Positions 17,747 to 29,035 are shown, numbered from the stretch's first letter. The stretch is DNA of 64,000 bases from Ignavibacteriota bacterium (GCA_013285425.1 CP053447.1:2176001-2240000); one strand, 5' to 3'. Numbers and translations are program-made. Notes: generated by a model from the letters alone, not told the origin.

Positions 17747-18231
17747 TTCAATGCAGTATGAATGAAGGCAGTTATAAATATAATGGTGCTAAAGCTTTAG
17801 TTGCATTACAAGAAATTCATATCAAAGAATTTTACAATACCTGGAAGAAAGCAAAAGAGCTTGATATAAAATTACCTATCACTGATGATCCTTTTTACAA
17901 ATCTTTGAATACACTTCTGTATCACGTTTTAAGATCGTCAAGAGGCTATATTGTATGGATATGTTCTCAATTAAAATTGCCTGATCCGAAAATTGATGAA
18001 GCTCCGCTTCCTGAAATAATAATTGAAAATGCAGAAAAATTTATAGAACATCTTGTTGAAAGATGGAAGTTGCCTCTTCGGAATGTTGAGCCTGAACTTT
18101 TTGAAGATAAGGTTTATAAATCAAATTGGGATGTTGATTTTTGTATAGAATCAATGCTCGAACATGCAGTAATGCATCCTATCAGACACAAATATCAATT
18201 AGACAATCTAATCAGACAGCAAACAAAATAA
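17743..18231 (+). CDS. DinB-like putative metal-dependent protein
   Basis: A 162-residue helical protein. The pattern LLYHVLRSSRGYIVWI near residue 65 and LEHAVMHPIRHKYQLDNL near 140 resembles the three-histidine metal site of DinB/DUF664-type four-helix bundles. It overlaps the YhcH gene and so is probably co-expressed with it. A start at the ATG at 17758 is also possible; I keep 17743 because of the ATGA overlap. The biochemical function is unknown. Confidence 0.6.
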   Translation: MIQCSMNEGSYKYNGAKALVALQEIHIKEFYNTWKKAKELDIKLPITDDPFYKSLNTLLYHVLRSSRGYIVWICSQLKLPDPKIDEAPLPEIIIENAEKFIEHLVERWKLPLRNVEPELFEDKVYKSNWDVDFCIESMLEHAVMHPIRHKYQLDNLIRQQTK

Positions 18232-18232
18232 T

Positions 18233-20203
18233 TTACTGCGGAGCTTCTTCAGTATATTTTTGATTAATTATGTTTGATGTTTCAAAATCCGTTATTCCTG
18301 AAATTCTTTGTGCAAGTGATTTACCATCAAGCTTGTGGTATTCAAGGACTTCAAGCGGAGTTCCGCATTCGGGATATTCTTTTATTCCAAGGTTAGTAAA
18401 TTCCTTTCCACATATTAAACCGTTTGATACCGATTCATTTAACAGCCTGTCCGCTAACCCGCCGATTGCTGAATGATCTTCCAAAACAAAAATTCTCTTT
18501 TGATCTTTTATAATTGCTTTCAGCCAATCACTATCTATTTTATTTAACCAGGGCAAATTGATTACCTGTAATCCGAAATTAATTTTCTTCAAATATGCGG
18601 CAGCGGTCAGCGCCTCGTGAAGCATAACCGGACCGTAACCAAACAAAATGGCATCACTTCCTTCAGTAAGCTTAACACCAGTACCAATCTTTAATTTATA
18701 ATCCCCCGGTAATTGTATTTTTTCAGGTGATGGTCCAATTACTAATCTTAAAACACAATTTTCTTTTGCTTCATTTACACAATATTCTGTTGCCCATTTT
18801 GTTTCTTCAGCATTACAGGGCTGAATGATAGTGATATTCGGCAGAGCACCTAACAATGAAATATCACGCAGGCTTTGATGAGATTTACCGGGACCGGCTG
18901 GAATCATACCAGAAAAATGACAAGTGTAAATTATTTTAGTCTGCTCACCAGCATTATTATAAATCTGTTCATTCGCTCTTGCTGTAAGAAAGCCCGCAAA
19001 GGTATTAACAACTGGAATCAGTCCCATTCTCGCCAATCCGCCTGCTGTGGAAACCATATCCTGTTCAGCTATTCCGTTTTCAATAAATCTCTCCGGATAA
19101 GCTTTTTCAAACTTGCGCAGTTTACAATCAGCAGAAAGATCTCCATCAAGTACTACTAACTTTTTATTTGTTTTTGCAATTTCAACCAAAGCATCACCGT
19201 AAGCCTCAGTAACAAATTCCTTATCAATTTTGGTTATTGTCTTTCCTTCTGCCTTATTTACCGGAATCTGAATTTTTCCAACACCAAGTTTTTCAGAAAG
19301 TTTATTTATTACTTCGGTCAGTTCAGCTAAACCATTTTCATAACTTTCATCATCAGGTGCACCGGAATGCCATTTGTAGAGTGTTTTTCCCTGAAACGTT
19401 TCGGTCAAAGGTTTTTCCATAAAAGATACTCCCCTGCCCTTAATTGTATCAGCAATTATCATCTTTGGCTTATCTGTAATTTTTTTAAGATCGGAAAATG
19501 TTTTTTTCAGGATATCATAATCATGTCCGTTAATTCTAACAACATACCAGCCGAACGCTTTTACTTTTTCAACAACATCTTCAATATTATTCACTTCAGC
19601 AACAAGCATATCTGTCTGATACTTATTATGATCCATAATTGCAGTAAGATTATTTACTTTTTGATGAGCTGTTACCTGAAGTGATTCCCATATCTGTCCC
19701 TCTTGAAATTCACCATCGCCTGTCAGCACATAAACATTACCTTGGTTATTGTTATAATTTTTTGCCCAGGCAAATCCTTTTGCTTTCGAAATTCCCATCC
19801 CAAGTGAACCGGTGCTTGCTTCTATACCCGGTTGACGAACTTCAGGATGACCATCAAGTCCGTGCAATCTTCTCAGCATTAATAATTTTTCTTCCGAAAT
19901 AATTCCGAGCGCATAAAAAAGAGAATAAAGTCCCGGTACATCATGTCCTTTGGAAGAAAAATAAATATCACGGTCCGGAGAATTAAAACCAGTATCAAAT
20001 ACATTCATCTCATTCAAGTAAAGATATGTAATAATATCCATAGCACTCAAACTTGAACCAAGATGACCTGAACCAGCTTTCTTCACAGCAACAAGCGTAT
20101 TGTAGCGGCACATATCAGCAAACAACTGCATTCTTGTTGACCAATTTCCGTTAAAAGATTTTACTTTATCAAACTCTGTTTTTTTTATGAGATTATAGAA
20201 CAC
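18233..20203 (-). CDS. tkt: Transketolase
   Basis: A 656-residue thiamine-diphosphate enzyme of the non-oxidative pentose phosphate pathway, transferring two-carbon units between sugar phosphates. The N-terminal half has GSGHLGSSLSAMDI near residue 45, the ThDP/Mg motif GDGEFQEGQIWE near 170 and KGRGVSFME near 265. The pyrimidine-binding half has the catalytic glutamate in FIENGIAEQDMVSTAGGLA near 385, and the C-terminal domain starts around 530. Both halves are fused in one chain, unlike split transketolases. The stop codon is one base from the convergent DinB-like gene. No other pentose-phosphate gene is adjacent. Confidence 0.93.
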   Translation of the reverse strand: MFYNLIKKTEFDKVKSFNGNWSTRMQLFADMCRYNTLVAVKKAGSGHLGSSLSAMDIITYLYLNEMNVFDTGFNSPDRDIYFSSKGHDVPGLYSLFYALGIISEEKLLMLRRLHGLDGHPEVRQPGIEASTGSLGMGISKAKGFAWAKNYNNNQGNVYVLTGDGEFQEGQIWESLQVTAHQKVNNLTAIMDHNKYQTDMLVAEVNNIEDVVEKVKAFGWYVVRINGHDYDILKKTFSDLKKITDKPKMIIADTIKGRGVSFMEKPLTETFQGKTLYKWHSGAPDDESYENGLAELTEVINKLSEKLGVGKIQIPVNKAEGKTITKIDKEFVTEAYGDALVEIAKTNKKLVVLDGDLSADCKLRKFEKAYPERFIENGIAEQDMVSTAGGLARMGLIPVVNTFAGFLTARANEQIYNNAGEQTKIIYTCHFSGMIPAGPGKSHQSLRDISLLGALPNITIIQPCNAEETKWATEYCVNEAKENCVLRLVIGPSPEKIQLPGDYKLKIGTGVKLTEGSDAILFGYGPVMLHEALTAAAYLKKINFGLQVINLPWLNKIDSDWLKAIIKDQKRIFVLEDHSAIGGLADRLLNESVSNGLICGKEFTNLGIKEYPECGTPLEVLEYHKLDGKSLAQRISGITDFETSNIINQKYTEEAPQ

Positions 20204-20651
20204 TTTTTCTCCGTAATTTTTTTTAGCTGCATTATTTATATAATTAGTGAGTTTAAAATTAAGGATTTAAATCAATTCTTTTGAGAATGATTAAAGTCAA
20301 ATTTACATTTGTTTTATTCAACAAATACATTTCCTTAAAGTCAGTTAATATTATTCGATCAAAACACAAGTAAAAGAAAAATAATACATCAAAATACTCT
20401 GAGAAAATTCTCTTAACCTGTATAAGGAATTTGTCATAATGCGATTTCAAAACAAATTTGATTTTCTTTGCCAGTAACTAAACATAGAATGATATAAAAT
20501 TATTAAAAATCAAATAAGCTCTTTTGATATTAATTTTGAAAAACAAAATATAAATACTTACTTTGCTTAGCGAACGCCCGAAATTATTCAAAAAACAAAT
20601 TTCTATTATAGTTAAGTAAACCAATAAACATTTTTTTATTTGGAGTTAATT
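20204..20651. other. Intergenic stretch, nothing convincing
   Basis: About 450 AT-rich bases between divergent transketolase and ACT-domain genes. It must hold promoters for both, but I see no consensus pair that I can defend, and no coding frame with family resemblance. Confidence 0.5.
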
Positions 20652-21062
20652 ATGGCTTATAAAATTCATAAAATAGATTACTTTTACTGCTCAGTTGTTG
20701 ACCAGCCTGGTGAGTCATACAAACTTCTTTCAGAGCTTGAAAAAAGCGGAATAAAATTGTTAGCTTTTACCGCTATTCCTATTGGTCCGAACCGTACTCA
20801 ATTACAGCTTTTCCCGGATAATTCATTAAAGTTAATTTCAGAGGCAAAGAAAAGTAATCTGATACTCGATGGACCACACCGTGCGTTTCTAGTTCAGGGC
20901 GATGAACTAAGTGCGCTGAAGGAAATTCATCATCTGTTTTACACTGCTAATATTAATGTTTATGCTTCCAACGGTGTAACCGACGGTAAAGGAATGTTCG
21001 GTTACCTGATTTTTGTAAGACCTGAAGACTTTGATAGAGCTGTTTCTGTTTTGAACATATAA
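20652..21062 (+). CDS. ACT-domain protein
   Basis: A 136-residue cytoplasmic protein that looks like one or two ACT-type ligand-binding folds (YFYCSVVDQPGESYKLLSELEKSGIKLLAFTAIPIG; then GVTDGKGMFGYLIFVRPEDFDRAV). I start at the ATG at 20652 because TTGGAG, which itself could be read as a TTG start at 20640, is the Shine-Dalgarno sequence. ACT domains usually sense amino acids, but the ligand is unknown here. It stands alone with its own leader. Confidence 0.7.
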   Translation: MAYKIHKIDYFYCSVVDQPGESYKLLSELEKSGIKLLAFTAIPIGPNRTQLQLFPDNSLKLISEAKKSNLILDGPHRAFLVQGDELSALKEIHHLFYTANINVYASNGVTDGKGMFGYLIFVRPEDFDRAVSVLNI

Positions 21063-21277
21063 TTTTTTTCTTCTGCTCAGTTACTCATTAAAGAATTCAT
21101 TGAGAAACAAAGCAAGTTTCTTCGGTAAGTGTTGGAATACCAATGCATCTGATATGCTTAATCGACAAGTATTGTACATAAAGCTTGAATTACCTGTTGT
21201 TGTAACTTTTTTTGAACGCCTCAAAGCTTACAATTAGAGAAGTATAGAATAAGTTTTTTAACAAATAAGGATGAATC

Positions 21278-22087
21278 ATGAAGTTCAGATTAGTATTAAT
21301 ATTTTTGATTGGGTTGTTATTATTTTCCTGTGCAGATAATCAAACTGAAAAAAATGGTTTGATAGAAAAAAGTATTGAGTATTCAGCAGAAGGAGTTAAA
21401 TTAAAGGGTTTTTTAGTTTATGATGATCAGGTGAAAGGAAAAAGACCCGGAGTATTAGTAGTACACGAATGGTGGGGATTGAACGATTATGCTAAAAGAA
21501 GAGCACGAATGCTTGCTGAATTAGGATATACTGCATTCGCTTTAGATATGTATGGTGAAGGAAAGAACACAGAAAATCCTGAAGAAGCACAAAAACTCGC
21601 GATGTCAATTTATCAGAATATGAAAACAGGTGAAGATAGATTTTTAGCTGCATATAATTTTCTTAAAAACTATGAAATAACTGATCCTGATAAAATTGCA
21701 GCTATCGGATACTGCTTTGGAGGAAGTATAGTCCTGCAAATGGCTCGGGTCGGAACAGACCTTAAAGCAGTCGTTAGCTTTCATGGCGGAATACAGCCCG
21801 TTACATCAGCAGAAAAAGGAAAAGTGAATGCATATATTTTAGTTTGTAATGGCGCAGCGGATAAGTCAGTAACTCCTGAACAAATTCAGAATTTCAAAAC
21901 AGAGATGGATACTGCAGGTGTTCATTATAACTTTATTAATTATGATGGAGCTTTACATGCTTTTTCAAATCCGGAAGCGGATAGTCTTGGAAAAAAATTT
22001 AATATGCCTATTGCCTATAATGAAAAAGCTGATAAAGAATCCTGGCAGGAGATGGTTAATTTATTCAAACAAGTTTTAGAAAAATAA
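21278..22087 (+). CDS. Dienelactone-hydrolase-family lipoprotein
   Basis: A 269-residue alpha/beta hydrolase with a lipoprotein signal peptide (LLLFSC lipobox at residues 13-18), so it is probably anchored in the periplasm. The catalytic triad of dienelactone hydrolases is visible: Cys in GYCFGGS near 148, Asp in GAADKS near 198 and His in GALHAF near 228, with the upstream HEWWGLNDY signature near 67. Such enzymes open lactones or cleave small esters; the lipid-anchored form is common in Bacteroidota. The substrate is unknown. It is convergent with pdxJ. Confidence 0.88.
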   Translation: MKFRLVLIFLIGLLLFSCADNQTEKNGLIEKSIEYSAEGVKLKGFLVYDDQVKGKRPGVLVVHEWWGLNDYAKRRARMLAELGYTAFALDMYGEGKNTENPEEAQKLAMSIYQNMKTGEDRFLAAYNFLKNYEITDPDKIAAIGYCFGGSIVLQMARVGTDLKAVVSFHGGIQPVTSAEKGKVNAYILVCNGAADKSVTPEQIQNFKTEMDTAGVHYNFINYDGALHAFSNPEADSLGKKFNMPIAYNEKADKESWQEMVNLFKQVLEK

Positions 22088-22206
22088 ATAGACTTTTGTT
22101 CAAAAAAGTTTAAAAGCAAGATAAATTATTTTCTGGTTTCCGGAAAAATCAAATCAGAAATAACCTTAGGGACTGACAAAATCCATCTTATTTATTTTAT
22201 TTCTTA

Positions 22207-22923
22207 TTATCCAAACCTGATCAGGTCATACATTTCTTTTACTGCTTGTTTAATCCCGACAAAAACTGATCTTGCAATAATCGCATGTCCGATACTAACC
22301 TCATCAATATCCTGTACTTCTCTAAAAACTTTTATGTTTTGATAATTAAGTCCATGACCGGCATTAATTCCTAAACCTAATTTCTTTGCATGTTTAACGG
22401 AAGTTCTTATTCTATCCAACTCATCAAATTGTTCTTCTTCAGAAATTGCATTTGCAAAAATACCGGTATGTATTTCTACAAAATCACTTTCAATTTCAGC
22501 TGCAGCATCAATTTGTCTTATATCAGGTTCAATAAAAAGCGAAACTTCAATTTCATACTTATGCAGTTCAGAAATTGTATCTCTTATTAATGAAACATTA
22601 TCAATAACATTAAGTCCGCCTTCTGTTGTTAGTTCTTGTCTTTTTTCCGGTACTAGTGTAACAAGCTCCGGTCCGACATCGCAGGCAATTTTTAAAATTT
22701 CCTCAGCAGCAGCCATTTCAAGATTTAGTCTGGTTGCAATAAGTTCGCGAAGTAATCTTACATCTCTTTCATTTATGTGTCTCCTGTCTTCACGAAGATG
22801 AACAACAATTCCATCAACACCTGCGTGTTCGGCAATCAATGCAGCGGTAACCGGGTCTGGTTGACTTTCATTCCTTGCATTCCGGATTGTTGCAATATGA
22901 TCTACATTTAAGGATAATTTCAT
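22207..22923 (-). CDS. pdxJ: Pyridoxine 5'-phosphate synthase
   Basis: Final step of the deoxyxylulose-5-phosphate-dependent vitamin B6 pathway: condenses 1-deoxyxylulose 5-phosphate with 3-amino-2-oxopropyl phosphate. The 238-residue protein has the family motifs LNVDHIATIRNAR at the N-terminus, VVHLREDRRHI near 40, TLVPEKR near 92 and INAGHGLNYQN near 185. The start has AGGTG upstream. It lies 8 bases after the CPBP gene on the same strand, so the two are probably co-transcribed. Confidence 0.95.
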   Translation of the reverse strand: MKLSLNVDHIATIRNARNESQPDPVTAALIAEHAGVDGIVVHLREDRRHINERDVRLLRELIATRLNLEMAAAEEILKIACDVGPELVTLVPEKRQELTTEGGLNVIDNVSLIRDTISELHKYEIEVSLFIEPDIRQIDAAAEIESDFVEIHTGIFANAISEEEQFDELDRIRTSVKHAKKLGLGINAGHGLNYQNIKVFREVQDIDEVSIGHAIIARSVFVGIKQAVKEMYDLIRFG

Positions 22924-22931
22924 CTTAACAC

Positions 22932-23717
22932 CTAAAATATTTGTTTAATTAAATTAATAAATGATTCTATTCCAATTCCATATTCATCTGCTCTAAAACG
23001 TAATGCTGAAACAAAATCAATTGAGAACATAACACCAATATGAATTATGACACAATAATAAAATGACCGCGTCCTCAATGCAAGAATACCTAAAGCAATA
23101 CCACCAAAGATTGCACCGAAGGTTTCTAAAAATGGCTTTCCATTGTGCAAGATAACAAAAGGTATCATTTGTATTAAAACTGAGTAATAACCGAATTTCT
23201 TTTCAAGACCAAAAAGCATAAAACCACGCCACATAAATTCCCATGAAAACATATAAATCAGCATGCCTGTTTCATAAATTAAGAAAGTATTCCAGTTAAG
23301 TTTTGCACCCGAAAGATGAGGATACTTTTGAGCAAAAGATTGGGATGCGGAGACAAACCATATCAGCACTAACATTATGGCAATAAAAATTACGGTTAAA
23401 AAAAATCCAAGCTTGTAATCTCCAAGCCTAAATCCATAATCAAAAAGATTTTCTTTAAAGACTAATTTTATGATTAAGATACCGAGAATCAGAAAAGTGA
23501 AGAAATCTCCTATAAACCAGTAAAAATATTCGATCAGGTAAGGGTCGGAATAAGTTTGAAAATACTGGAATAGATTTTCTCTGAAAAATCTTCTTGAGGT
23601 AAAATAAAATGAAAGAGTTTGCAGAATTGCCACAGATAGAAAAATCAGGATAACTTTTTTATCCAATTCTTTAGTAATAAAAACCAGTTTTCTTAGCTCT
23701 TGTGTTAGCTTCTTCAT
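22932..23717 (-). CDS. CPBP-family (CAAX protease/bacteriocin-processing) membrane protein
   Basis: A 261-residue membrane protein with about seven hydrophobic segments. The CPBP motif 1 region reads SWEFMWRGFMLFGLEKKFG near residue 155, motif 2 is PFVILHNGKP and motif 3 is VIIHIGVMFSIDF. Motif 1 is normally EExxxR; here the first Glu is Trp, although the second Glu, the Arg and both histidines remain. These are intramembrane glutamyl proteases in eukaryotic relatives, but activity here is doubtful. It is upstream of and close to pdxJ, with no functional link apparent. Confidence 0.8.
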   Translation of the reverse strand: MKKLTQELRKLVFITKELDKKVILIFLSVAILQTLSFYFTSRRFFRENLFQYFQTYSDPYLIEYFYWFIGDFFTFLILGILIIKLVFKENLFDYGFRLGDYKLGFFLTVIFIAIMLVLIWFVSASQSFAQKYPHLSGAKLNWNTFLIYETGMLIYMFSWEFMWRGFMLFGLEKKFGYYSVLIQMIPFVILHNGKPFLETFGAIFGGIALGILALRTRSFYYCVIIHIGVMFSIDFVSALRFRADEYGIGIESFINLIKQIF

Positions 23718-23783
23718 TTAATCGTTTATTGTAGTTTTCTTTACAAAAATAACCAATTTAAATCACACCAACATTAAAAAATC

Positions 23784-23812
23784 TTGACAAAACGAGCCAA
23801 TAATTATATTTT
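23784..23812 (+). promoter_or_regulatory. groES-groEL promoter
   Basis: TTGACA at 23784 as -35, and TATTTT at 23807 as a -10 with 17-base spacing (TATATT at 23805 is an alternative at 15). It overlaps the left arm of the CIRCE operator, which suits HrcA repression. Confidence 0.6.
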
Positions 23813-23837
23813 AGCACTCGTCTTTTGAGAGTGCTAA
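23811..23837 (+). promoter_or_regulatory. CIRCE operator (HrcA binding site)
   Basis: TTAGCACTC - N9 - GAGTGCTAA, an exact match to the CIRCE consensus, 30 bases upstream of the groES start. HrcA, not encoded in this window, is expected to bind here and release on heat shock. Confidence 0.95.
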
Positions 23838-23867
23838 TAAATTTTAATAACTAAAAAGGAGTTAAAA

Positions 23868-24167
23868 ATGAGTGATATTAAATTAAAACCATTAGGTGAT
23901 AGAGTAGTTGTTAAACCTGCTGCTGCTGAAGAAAAGACAGCCGGCGGAATCATTTTACCGGATACTGCTAAGGAAAAACCAGTTGAGGGAAATGTTGTTG
24001 CTGTCGGTCCCGGTAAAGTAGCTGATGATGGGAAAACAATTAAAATGGAAGTTAAAGTCGGTGACAGAGTTCTTTATGGAAAATACAGCGGAACAGAAGT
24101 TACCATTAACGGTGAAGAATATCTGATTATGCGTGAGAATGATATCTTCGGAATTTTAGGTAAGTAA
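23868..24167 (+). CDS. groES: Co-chaperonin GroES
   Basis: The 99-residue lid of the GroEL chamber. Seen are [11 protein letters not shown] at the N-terminus, the mobile loop [18 protein letters not shown] at about residues 21-38 with its IIL GroEL-binding triplet, and the C-terminal [15 protein letters not shown]. Shine-Dalgarno AAAGGAG lies 8 bases upstream. It is the first gene of a two-gene operon controlled by CIRCE; groEL begins 25 bases after its stop. Confidence 0.98.
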   Translation: MSDIKLKPLGDRVVVKPAAAEEKTAGGIILPDTAKEKPVEGNVVAVGPGKVADDGKTIKMEVKVGDRVLYGKYSGTEVTINGEEYLIMRENDIFGILGK

Positions 24168-24189
24168 TAAATAAAATATAAAGGAATAA

Positions 24190-25830
<1,641 letters not shown>

Positions 25831-25855
25831 AATCCTTTTTTGCTGTTATTTTTAC

Positions 25856-25890
25856 AAGGCGAGGTTTCCCCTCGCCTTTTTTGTTTTTAT
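25856..25890 (+). terminator. Rho-independent terminator of groESL
   Basis: AAGGCGAGG - TTTCC - CCTCGCCTT followed by TTTTGTTTTTATT: a 9-base GC-rich perfect stem with a T-run, 26 bases past the groEL stop. Confidence 0.92.
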
Positions 25891-25964
25891 TTAGCATTTT
25901 TTTGATGGCAGGGAATTTGTCTTAATTGTTAATAATTATTTTTACAGAGATTTTATACAGACAA

Positions 25965-28259
25965 ATGAACAATACAAGCTTGAATCACACAAAATCTAAT
26001 GAGTTAGTTTCTGATGGAGTAACGCCTCCCGGACTTTTATATAATAACCAATTATCACATGCAGGGATTCAAGAAAAAAGTCCAAATGTTATGAAAACAA
26101 TCGAAGCTAAATCAATAAGGATGTTTAATCTCGAGGAAAGTTTAAACTCTCAAAAGAAAACTTATCTGATTCAATTTGATGAATCTATTGCTACTTACAT
26201 TGCTGCTGAAGCAATTATTAAAAACCCTTTCTTTAAATCTGATAACCGTTTATTAAGTGGATTAACAATCTGGTACTTCGAAGATGAAGAAATCGGCAGA
26301 AATGATTTTAACCTGATGTTAAAAAAAGAATGGGAATTTGTTGAGTTTGTTCAAAGCTGGGGAACTCCAATTCCGGGATTCTGGAAATGCGGAGAAGTAC
26401 GGATTGAAATTTTTTTGGCAAACCAGCAGATTATAAAACATTATTTCCAAATCGGCACACAGGAAGTAATTAATTTTCTGGATGAGAATGAGCAGCCAGA
26501 TAGTTATTCAAATAAGCAAAATACACAGCAGCCAAAGAAATTAGAGCAATTACAAAAAACAAATAGTGATAATAATTCAATAAAAAGTTTGTTTGAAGAA
26601 TTTGATAATCTGGTAGGACTTCATAATCTAAAACAATCCCTGAGAGATTTTATTTCTTACCTTGAGTTTGTTAAAGAACGCAAAGCTAAAGGAATCGAAA
26701 CAAACGAGAATATTTCTGCTAATTGTATTTTTTTAGGTAATCCCGGTACAGGCAAAACAACTGTTGCAAGAATTTTAGGCAGGTTTTTCAAAGCTATTGG
26801 TTTACTTAAAAATGGTCATGTGGTTGAAGTTGACCGGGCATCATTGATCGGAGAATATATCGGAGAGACTGCTCAGAAAACCGAAAAAGTAATAAACCAG
26901 GCTTTGGGAGGAATATTATTTATTGATGAAGCTTACTCTCTTAAACGAGATAAAAATTCGAATGATTTTGGACAGGAAGCAATTGATATAATTCTTAAAC
27001 GAATGGAAGATTACAAAGATAAATTCTTTGTTATTGCAGCAGGATATCCTGAACTGATGGAAAAATTTATCAACTCTAATCCGGGTTTAAAATCCAGGTT
27101 TACACATCATTTTTACTTCGATGATTACAATTCAAGTGAGCTAGCAGAGATTTTCAAAATTTTTTCTGAAAAGGAAAAATACAGCTTTAATGAAGACGCT
27201 GAAAAATTCTTAATAGAAAAACTCGATTCATTGATTGATAATACCGATGGATCGTTTGGCAATGCCCGTTTTGTCAGAAATCTTTTTAGCGAAACTAAAA
27301 TTGAATTAAGTAAAAGATATCATTTGCTTGAAGATGAAGAAAAGGATTTCTATTCTCTTAATACAATCCTTATCAGTGATATTCAATCAGCATGGCTAAA
27401 TATAAACAATCGAAATAATTCTGTTGTAAAATCAAATGAGAAAATTGACCGTTACGTAAACGAAATAAATAACCTTGTCGGTCTAAGCAGCGTAAAAACC
27501 ACTTTCAACAGGATTATTGCATCGATAAAAGTTGATAAATTAAAATCTGAAAAATCTATCTCATCTGTACACAAAACGTATAACTCAATTTTTATCGCAG
27601 AGCCTGGTTCCGGCACATCAACAGTTGCACGACTCTTTGCTAAAAGTCTTTTTGCATCAAACAAATTATCAAAGGGACAACTTATCGAAATTGACAGCTC
27701 ATTATTTTCCGGGTTAAGTAAATTGGACGCATATTTAACAATGGATGAGCTTTTTAAAAAACTTTCAGGAAATGTTATCTTAGTCAATGATGTAACGGCT
27801 TCACTTCAGTGTTTAAAACATTTCAGCGATTCATTACTGCAATACTTTCTTAAAAAATTATATTTAATGAATGATGAAGTAACTGCTATTCTGTCGGGCA
27901 CAAGAGAAGAGATAGAAATTATTATCGAGAGTTTTCCTGTTCTGGAAAGTCAATTTCCTAATAAATTTGAGTTTGAACCTTATACAAACCGTCAGCTTCT
28001 TGAAATTGCTTTAAGTATTTGTCAAAAGAAAAATTATCAGTTGGATGAAGGTGCATGGCAGCAATTACTTGAATTAATTGATGAAATGCTGCAGGGAAAA
28101 AACAGGAATTTTTATAATGCCAGATCAATTAAGGAATTACTAAACAGAGCAATATCAATTCAGGAAGATAGAATCTTATCCATGCCCAATATTCAAAGCA
28201 GTGATTTAATGACAATCACTTATGATGATTTAACAACGCTGAGAACAATTGAAAAATAA
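25965..28259 (+). CDS. Two-module AAA+ ATPase (CbbX/SpoVK-like), second module degenerate
   Basis: A 764-residue cytoplasmic protein. An N-terminal domain (about residues 60-170: YLIQFDESIATYIAAEAI, LTIWYFEDEEIGRNDFN) is not recognised. The first AAA+ module has LVGLHNLKQSLRDF, Walker A GNPGTGKTT near residue 258 and Walker B GGILFIDEAYSL near 316, as in CbbX/SpoVK ATPases. The second module repeats the layout (LVGLSSVKTTFNRII), but its Walker A is AEPGSGTST, with Thr for the essential Lys, and its Walker B is VILVNDVTA, without the Asp-Glu pair, so it probably cannot hydrolyse ATP. The start is taken as the ATG at 25965; an upstream TTG at 25926 is less likely. The target is unknown. Confidence 0.82.
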   Translation: MNNTSLNHTKSNELVSDGVTPPGLLYNNQLSHAGIQEKSPNVMKTIEAKSIRMFNLEESLNSQKKTYLIQFDESIATYIAAEAIIKNPFFKSDNRLLSGLTIWYFEDEEIGRNDFNLMLKKEWEFVEFVQSWGTPIPGFWKCGEVRIEIFLANQQIIKHYFQIGTQEVINFLDENEQPDSYSNKQNTQQPKKLEQLQKTNSDNNSIKSLFEEFDNLVGLHNLKQSLRDFISYLEFVKERKAKGIETNENISANCIFLGNPGTGKTTVARILGRFFKAIGLLKNGHVVEVDRASLIGEYIGETAQKTEKVINQALGGILFIDEAYSLKRDKNSNDFGQEAIDIILKRMEDYKDKFFVIAAGYPELMEKFINSNPGLKSRFTHHFYFDDYNSSELAEIFKIFSEKEKYSFNEDAEKFLIEKLDSLIDNTDGSFGNARFVRNLFSETKIELSKRYHLLEDEEKDFYSLNTILISDIQSAWLNINNRNNSVVKSNEKIDRYVNEINNLVGLSSVKTTFNRIIASIKVDKLKSEKSISSVHKTYNSIFIAEPGSGTSTVARLFAKSLFASNKLSKGQLIEIDSSLFSGLSKLDAYLTMDELFKKLSGNVILVNDVTASLQCLKHFSDSLLQYFLKKLYLMNDEVTAILSGTREEIEIIIESFPVLESQFPNKFEFEPYTNRQLLEIALSICQKKNYQLDEGAWQQLLELIDEMLQGKNRNFYNARSIKELLNRAISIQEDRILSMPNIQSSDLMTITYDDLTTLRTIEK

Positions 28260-28315
28260 TTTCCTGTTTTACCTTCATTCTTTTTTATCTTTGTTTATCT
28301 AATTAACAGAAAATT

Positions 28316-29035
28316 ATGCTCGAATTAATTAACATCACGAAAAAATTTGGAAACTTTACCGCAGTAGATAACCTGAATCTCAAAATCAATGCAGGTGATT
28401 TTTTTGGTTTCCTTGGACAAAACGGTGCCGGTAAAACAACCACTATCAAGATGATTGCTGGTTTATATACTGCGACCTCTGGTAGAATTATTATCAATGG
28501 TTTTGATATTGCAAAAGAACCGATAAAAGCAAAAAGATTAATAGGTTACATTCCTGATCAACCATTTTTATACGAAAAATTAACCGGACGCGAGTTTTTA
28601 TTTTTTAGCGGAGGATTATACTCAATTGAAAAAGAAAGACTCAAAGCAAAAATTGATTCAGTTATTGATGAACTTAAAATTGACAATTGGATTGATAAAA
28701 GAACCGAAGAATATTCTCAGGGTATGAAACAAAGAATAGCTATTGCTTCTGCACTTTTACACAATCCTAAATTACTAATCGTTGATGAGCCGATGATAGG
28801 TTTGGATCCGCAAAGTGCGCTTATTGTAAAAAATCTTTTTAAAAAACTTTCAACTAACGGTACTGCCATATTTATGTCAACTCACAGTCTTAATGTAGCA
28901 GAAGAAATCTGCAGCCGTATCGGAATCATTAAGAATGGTAAAATGATATTTGAAGATAAAAAGGAAGTCGTAGAAACTATAAAGGATTCAGATCATAATA
29001 ATCTTGAATCATTGTTTTTACATTTAACAAAATAA
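28316..29035 (+). CDS. ABC transporter ATP-binding protein
   Basis: A 239-residue ATPase subunit of the ABC-2/CcmA export type. Walker A is GQNGAGKTTT at about residues 40-49, the signature is YSQGMKQR near 137 (SQGMK in place of LSGGQ, usual for this class), Walker B is LLIVDEPMIGLDP near 155, and the H-loop is STHS near 189. It overlaps the permease gene by one base (TAATG), which shows a transporter pair. The exported substrate is unknown. Confidence 0.92.
   Translation: MLELINITKKFGNFTAVDNLNLKINAGDFFGFLGQNGAGKTTTIKMIAGLYTATSGRIIINGFDIAKEPIKAKRLIGYIPDQPFLYEKLTGREFLFFSGGLYSIEKERLKAKIDSVIDELKIDNWIDKRTEEYSQGMKQRIAIASALLHNPKLLIVDEPMIGLDPQSALIVKNLFKKLSTNGTAIFMSTHSLNVAEEICSRIGIIKNGKMIFEDKKEVVETIKDSDHNNLESLFLHLTK

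Noticed and set aside
20259..20450. Small minus-strand frame in the gap upstream of the ACT gene
   Set aside because: Low-complexity AT-rich composition, no Shine-Dalgarno and no recognisable protein pattern.
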